Origin: Salsipaludibacter albus
Lineage (GTDB): Bacteria; Actinomycetota; Nitriliruptoria; Nitriliruptorales; Nitriliruptoraceae
Length of the DNA: 64,000 nucleotides
Assembly (NCBI RefSeq): GCF_019798055.1
Contig: NZ_JAHOPH010000014.1
Location: 35,338-99,337, forward strand
Reading direction: 5' to 3'
Part shown: positions 60,584 through 64,000 of the stretch, piece by piece
How the letters are laid out: the number at the start of each line of letters is the position of its first letter
How positions within the stretch are numbered: position 1 is the first letter of the stretch
Made by a program: the position numbers and the translations under genes
Notes under the pieces: generated by a model
Told to the model about the DNA's origin: nothing
Seen by the model: the letters and a program-made list of their open reading frames with translations, nothing else
The model's database searches: none

Positions 60584-61189
60584 TCAGTCGCTGGCGACCC
60601 GCGCGACGGCCACGGGTCCCGACCAGTCCGGCAGGTCGTCCGGGTCGGCCGCCATCCCCGGTCCGACCTCCCCGATGCTGGGGGCGACGGTGAGGCCGGC
60701 TCGTATGCCGATGTCGTCCGCACGACGGGTGCCGTAGAAGGTCCCGGGGGTGTTGAGCTCGAGGCCGTAGACCTCGCCGAACTCGTCGAGGTACCAGTCG
60801 GTGGTGTCATCGACGTCGTCGACGCCCCAGACCACCTCGACCCGGGCCGGGGTGCCGAAGCCGAAGGTCGACCCCGCGATCTCGGTGCGGTCGAGCTCGG
60901 TGGCCCCGGGAGGTTGGGTGAGGATGGGCTCGGCGGCGAGCGTGGGGAGCCGGCCGCTGCGAGAGCATCCCGCGAGGGTCAGGGTGACGGCGAGGACGGT
61001 GGCGGCCAGGACCAGGCGGCGGGGGAGGCTTAGGTTCGTCCGGCGTCGTGCGGTGGCGGGTGGGGAGGCGGGTGCGGAGGCGGTCCGGGGTCGGTCGGCA
61101 GGTGGCGTGGTGGGTGGCGTGGCGGGTGGCGTCGTGGGGATCCCGGTCGGTCGGCGGCCGTCACGACGGTGGTGGTGCTCGGTGGGCAC
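60584..61189 (-). CDS. Putative lipoprotein with Pro/Thr-rich N-terminus
   Basis: A 201-residue protein. GTG 61189 is chosen for GGAGGA 4 nt upstream. The first 65 residues are rich in Pro, Thr and Arg, followed by a hydrophobic segment and lipobox 'VTLTLAGCSRSG'. The exported part (about 110 residues) has 'VDDVDDTTDWYLDEFGEVYG' and 'FYGTRRADDIGIRAGL'. No known family is evident. The long cytosolic-type leader before the signal segment is unusual for a lipoprotein. Confidence 0.6.
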   Translation of the reverse strand: MPTEHHHRRDGRRPTGIPTTPPATPPTTPPADRPRTASAPASPPATARRRTNLSLPRRLVLAATVLAVTLTLAGCSRSGRLPTLAAEPILTQPPGATELDRTEIAGSTFGFGTPARVEVVWGVDDVDDTTDWYLDEFGEVYGLELNTPGTFYGTRRADDIGIRAGLTVAPSIGEVGPGMAADPDDLPDWSGPVAVARVASD

Positions 61190-61263
61190 GGCGTCCTCCG
61201 GTCCGGGGTCCCGAGTGTGGCGTGGATGCGTGGTGGCCGTTGTGCGGACGTGTGCGGCTCGGG

Positions 61264-61746
61264 TCACGAGTTCGGGTAGCGGGCGTGCACGGTGAGGTGG
61301 CCGGGGGAGGGCATCGTGACGCTCACGACGACCCCGTCCTGCATCACGGACACGCGGCACGTCTCGACGGGTTCGGGCCGCGGCGGTTCGTCGAGCTCGG
61401 CGAGGACGTGCGTGCGGACCTGCTCGCAGGAGTCACCCGTGGTGAAGTCGATCATGAGGTGGGCGCAGTCGTGGTAGTGGCAGCCTGGCCCGACGAACCT
61501 CGTGCCGGTCCTGGTCCTCCGGTCGGCTGTGAGATCGGCGACCACCTCCTCGAGCTGGGCGCGCTCCTCGTCACGGTCGCCGAGGAGTCCGGTGGCGACG
61601 TAGCGGGCGACCGGCAGCAGCTGGACGATGGCGAACACGACGACGGCGGCAACCAGCGCGATCATCGCCCACGTGCCCGTCTGGCGCATGCGGCGCATGG
61701 CGTCCGTGCTGTCGGGGGCGGTCCCTGCCGTGTCGGTCGTGGCCAT
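61264..61746 (-). CDS. Single-pass membrane protein of unknown function
   Basis: A 160-residue protein starting at ATG 61746. It has one membrane helix ('TWAMIALVAAVVVFAIVQLL') followed by a possible coiled segment (DRDEERAQLEEVVADLTADR) and an exported domain with four cysteines ('GPGCHYHDCAHLMIDFTTGD', SCEQ, TCRV). The HYHDCAH cluster could bind a metal. No family recognised. It lies 74 nt upstream, on the same strand, of the lipoprotein gene at 61189 and may share its transcript. Confidence 0.6.
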   Translation of the reverse strand: MATTDTAGTAPDSTDAMRRMRQTGTWAMIALVAAVVVFAIVQLLPVARYVATGLLGDRDEERAQLEEVVADLTADRRTRTGTRFVGPGCHYHDCAHLMIDFTTGDSCEQVRTHVLAELDEPPRPEPVETCRVSVMQDGVVVSVTMPSPGHLTVHARYPNS

Positions 61747-61982
61747 TGTCTCGGTCCTCGGTGGCGTGGTCGTGGCGGGGTTCGTGGCGGGGTCGTGGTG
61801 GTGGCCGGGAGTGCCATGGTCCGGTGTCACGGTTCGCCCTGCGTCAGGGACGTCCCCGACGCGAGGCACCACGGCCGGCTCGGTGGGGGAGCCGAGCGAT
61901 TCCTCGGTTTCCGCGTCCCCCCGGTGGCAGGGCCCCCCGCCGCTCGAGGTTCCGATCGTCCACAGGGTTGGTAACACGTTGC

Positions 61983-62025
61983 TTGACGTACTACGGGACG
62001 TCATCTAGTATACGAACACACGTAC
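61983..62025 (+). promoter_or_regulatory. Promoter with SOS-box-like site for HNH copy B
   Basis: TTGACG (61983-61988), 17-nt spacer, TAGTAT (62006-62011), then GAACACACGTAC (62014-62025). The last differs from GAAC-N4-GTTC at one base. The order and spacing (-35, -10, box 2 nt downstream) copy the arrangement before HNH copy A at 12151-12193. A weaker LexA operator is likely. Confidence 0.7.
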
Positions 62026-62037
62026 TGATGATCGGAT

Positions 62038-63879
62038 GTGAATCACATGGCCACGGCCCTCCTCGCAGTCTCTCGACCGGCCGCCCGGCGCCCGGTGGAG
62101 GACGGGGTCGAGGGGCCGTTCGAGGGTCGGGTCGGGAGTCGGGCGTGGCTGGGCCGAGGGCGAGGGGCCAGTTCTGGAACGACTCACTCGCGGGCGGTGC
62201 TCGCGGCGGACGAGCCGGCGTCGTACTCGAGCAACGGTGGGGTCGAAGGATCGTCCGATGGCAATGAGCGCTTGGCGGAGGTCGTCGCGATGGCGGTCGA
62301 GCAGGTGGCCGGCGCCGACGTGGCGCGGCTCGGGAGCCGGGAGCTGCGTGAACGCCTGGGACTGTTGGACCGGCTCGACGGCGTGGTGGCCGTCGCCCGT
62401 GCCGACACGGTGCGCGCGCTCGCGATGTCCGGCGCCGTGGCCGAGGATGGTGCGGCGTCGACGACCGACTGGCTGAAGTCGACCACGGGGCGGTCCGGGC
62501 GCGAGGCTGCCCGCGTGGCTCGCCTGGCGACGGACCTCGCCGACCTGCCGGCGACCCGCGACGCACTCGCGAACGGCTCGCTGAACGCCGAGTCGGCCGA
62601 CGCGGTCGTGCGTGCCACCCGGGACGGACGGATCGGCTCACCGGAAGAGGTCGAGGAGCAGCTGCTGCCCGTGGCGATGGAGGCGTCGCCCGAGGAGTTG
62701 CGCAGCGCCATCCGCGATCGCCAGCAGGCTGTCGAGGCCGACGCGATGCTGCGCGACGAGCGTCGTCAGCACGCCCGGCGGTCCCTGCGGATGTGGCGCG
62801 ACGAGACGCGCACGTGGCAGGTCCACGGCCAGTTGGCCGACGAGGCGGGCCAGCTGGTGCGGACGGCCCTGGACGCGCTCGACCAGCCCGACGACCGGGA
62901 CACGCCAGACGACCGGCGCCGCCGTCCTGACCAGCGGCTCGCGGATGCGTTCCATCGGATGGCGTCGAGGGTGCTGGACGCGGGCCTGTCACCGTCGACG
63001 GGTGGGGTCACGCGGCCGCACGTGTCGGTGATCGTCGACGCGTCGACCGTCGCCACCGAGCTCGACGACCTTGCCGACCTCGGCGACCCGTCTTCCCCCG
63101 ATCGGTCGACCCTCGGCGGGTCGGCGCCTGACTCGTCGGCGTCGGTGGCGCCCCGGCCGGACGATCCACGATGGGCCGACCTGTCGCCTGGCGAACTGCC
63201 CTGGGGCGGCACCCTGTCGCCGCAGGCCGTGCGTCGGGTGTGCTGCGACGCCGCGGTGTCGCGCGTCGTGATGGACGGGCCATCGCAGGTGCTCGACGTC
63301 GGCCGGGCGACCCGGCAGTGGTCCGGCCCCCAGCGTCGCGCCGTGAACGCCCGCGACCGGCAGTGCCGGGGCCCGCACTGCTCCCGACCGATCGCCTGGA
63401 CGTCGATCCACCACCTGCAGTGGTGGTCCGCCGGCGGCCGCACGTCGGTCGACAACGGCCTGGCGCTGTGCCACGACTGCCACCGACGCGTCCACGACCA
63501 CGGCTGGACCGTCGACCTCGACCTCGCCACTGCTCGCGCGACCTGGACCTCACCGACGGGCGTGACCGTGGTCACCGCACCCGGGTCGGCTCGCAGTGTT
63601 CGTCCGGGTCGCCCAGACCGTTTGACCGACCAGTCCCGGGATCCGTCCGACCAGTCCCGGGATCCCACCGACCAGCCTTCGGGTCCGACCCGTGAGCCCC
63701 GGGGTCCGAGCGACAAGCCCCGGGGTCCGACCGAGACGTCCCGTCCCTCGGTGGAGGCCGCGGTCGAGCTCCGTGTCGGCGCGGCGATGACGGCGACGGG
63801 CAGCTCGCCCCCGAATGTCCTCACGCAGGGTCGATTTCCCGGGCTTGGTGGTGCGGGTGGAAAGGCGGCCGAACCCTGA
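62038..63879 (+). CDS. 13E12/DUF222 family HNH endonuclease, copy B
   Basis: A 613-residue paralogue of the protein at 10546. It has a DUF222 region ('DRLDGVVAVARADTVRALAM', 'LRSAIRDRQQAVEADAMLRD') and an HNH domain with CRGPHCSRPIAWTSIHHLQW and DNGLALCHDCHRRVHDHGWT. GTG 62038 is in the same position relative to the promoter as in copy A; ATG 62047 is an alternative. The C-terminus is about 80 residues longer and carries five 7-residue repeats (DQSRDPS/DQSRDPT type) encoded at 63628-63732. The SOS-like promoter suggests damage-induced expression. Confidence 0.88.
   Translation: MNHMATALLAVSRPAARRPVEDGVEGPFEGRVGSRAWLGRGRGASSGTTHSRAVLAADEPASYSSNGGVEGSSDGNERLAEVVAMAVEQVAGADVARLGSRELRERLGLLDRLDGVVAVARADTVRALAMSGAVAEDGAASTTDWLKSTTGRSGREAARVARLATDLADLPATRDALANGSLNAESADAVVRATRDGRIGSPEEVEEQLLPVAMEASPEELRSAIRDRQQAVEADAMLRDERRQHARRSLRMWRDETRTWQVHGQLADEAGQLVRTALDALDQPDDRDTPDDRRRRPDQRLADAFHRMASRVLDAGLSPSTGGVTRPHVSVIVDASTVATELDDLADLGDPSSPDRSTLGGSAPDSSASVAPRPDDPRWADLSPGELPWGGTLSPQAVRRVCCDAAVSRVVMDGPSQVLDVGRATRQWSGPQRRAVNARDRQCRGPHCSRPIAWTSIHHLQWWSAGGRTSVDNGLALCHDCHRRVHDHGWTVDLDLATARATWTSPTGVTVVTAPGSARSVRPGRPDRLTDQSRDPSDQSRDPTDQPSGPTREPRGPSDKPRGPTETSRPSVEAAVELRVGAAMTATGSSPPNVLTQGRFPGLGGAGGKAAEP
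63628..63732 (+). repeat. Five tandem 21-bp coding repeats in HNH copy B
   Basis: Five 21-bp units, two nearly identical (GACCAGTCCCGGGATCCGTCC and the next one) and three more diverged, encode DQSRDPS, DQSRDPT, DQPSGPT, REPRGPS and DKPRGPT. They add a hydrophilic Pro-rich tail that copy A lacks. Confidence 0.85.
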
Positions 63880-63945
63880 TGCCCCGGCCCCCAGCCTGCC
63901 GAGGGTGGGGAGCGGAAGCCTGCGGGGACGGCAGTCTCGTGCGGG

Positions 63946-63989
63946 CAGGTGTCGAGGGACCAGGTGTCGGGGGACCAGGTGCTGGGGGT
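63946..63989. repeat. Tandem 15-bp direct repeats at right edge
   Basis: CAGGTGTCGAGGGAC (63946-63960) and CAGGTGTCGGGGGAC (63961-63975) differ at one base, and a third, diverged unit starts CAGGTGCTGGGGG (63976). The array reaches the window end and may continue. It lies in the non-coding stretch after HNH copy B. Confidence 0.75.
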
Positions 63990-64000
63990 CAGGAGGTGGG

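Overview
This is a GC-rich window with many GTG starts, near-continuous coding, 13E12-type (DUF222) HNH genes, a Tad pilus locus of actinobacterial layout, a lone ArsR-SRPBCC pair and a tiny MYWY-type protein. Together these point to a chromosomal segment of a member of the Actinomycetota. A deep-branching class such as Nitriliruptoria/Euzebyales or Acidimicrobiia would fit, but the sequence does not settle this. No rRNA, tRNA or CRISPR array was recognised.

0-14 kb (mostly minus strand): the left edge carries a partial SUKH (SMI1/KNR4) immunity gene. Just upstream of it in transcription lies a giant secreted RHS/YD-repeat polymorphic toxin of about 3,290 residues. It has a composite adhesin-like N-terminal half and a C-terminal LHH-type HNH nuclease. 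Next come a 13E12/DUF222 HNH endonuclease with a well-formed promoter abutting a consensus LexA (SOS) box, then an M17 leucyl aminopeptidase.

14-19.4 kb: a Fur-family regulator lies 4 nt before a large NarL-type sensor kinase whose GAF domain appears split by a roughly 300-residue acidic linker. A NarL-type response regulator follows. An orphan single-domain DnaB-like ATPase is encoded convergently.

19.4-38 kb: a Tad/Flp pilus locus with two near-identical Flp pilins, a strong terminator-like hairpin, cpaB, tadZ, tadA, a VWA-TadB fusion, tadC, two TadE genes and two large TadG-like genes. Between tadC and tadE sits a block of an ABC-2 exporter, two GT87-type membrane glycosyltransferases and a multi-spanning membrane protein. 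A paralogue of that membrane protein lies after the last tadG. This suggests surface glycan or glycosylated-pilus assembly. No prepilin peptidase gene is in the window.

38-48.3 kb: a surface polysaccharide cluster with two glycosyltransferases, a polysaccharide pyruvyl transferase with an FrhB-like partner, tandem duplicated methyltransferases, a flippase-like membrane protein, and rmlC-rmlA(long)-rmlD for dTDP-rhamnose. rmlB is absent here.

48.3-64 kb: a tyrosine recombinase, a membrane-fused spermidine-synthase-like protein, a DUF5671 membrane protein, an ArsR-SRPBCC operon divergent from a ClpP paralogue with two matching operator palindromes between them, an MFS transporter, a sulfatase-like membrane protein broken by one base in a homopolymer, a lone PemK/MazF-like protein and small lipoproteins. 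The window ends with a second 13E12 HNH gene whose promoter and SOS-box-like layout repeats that of the first copy.
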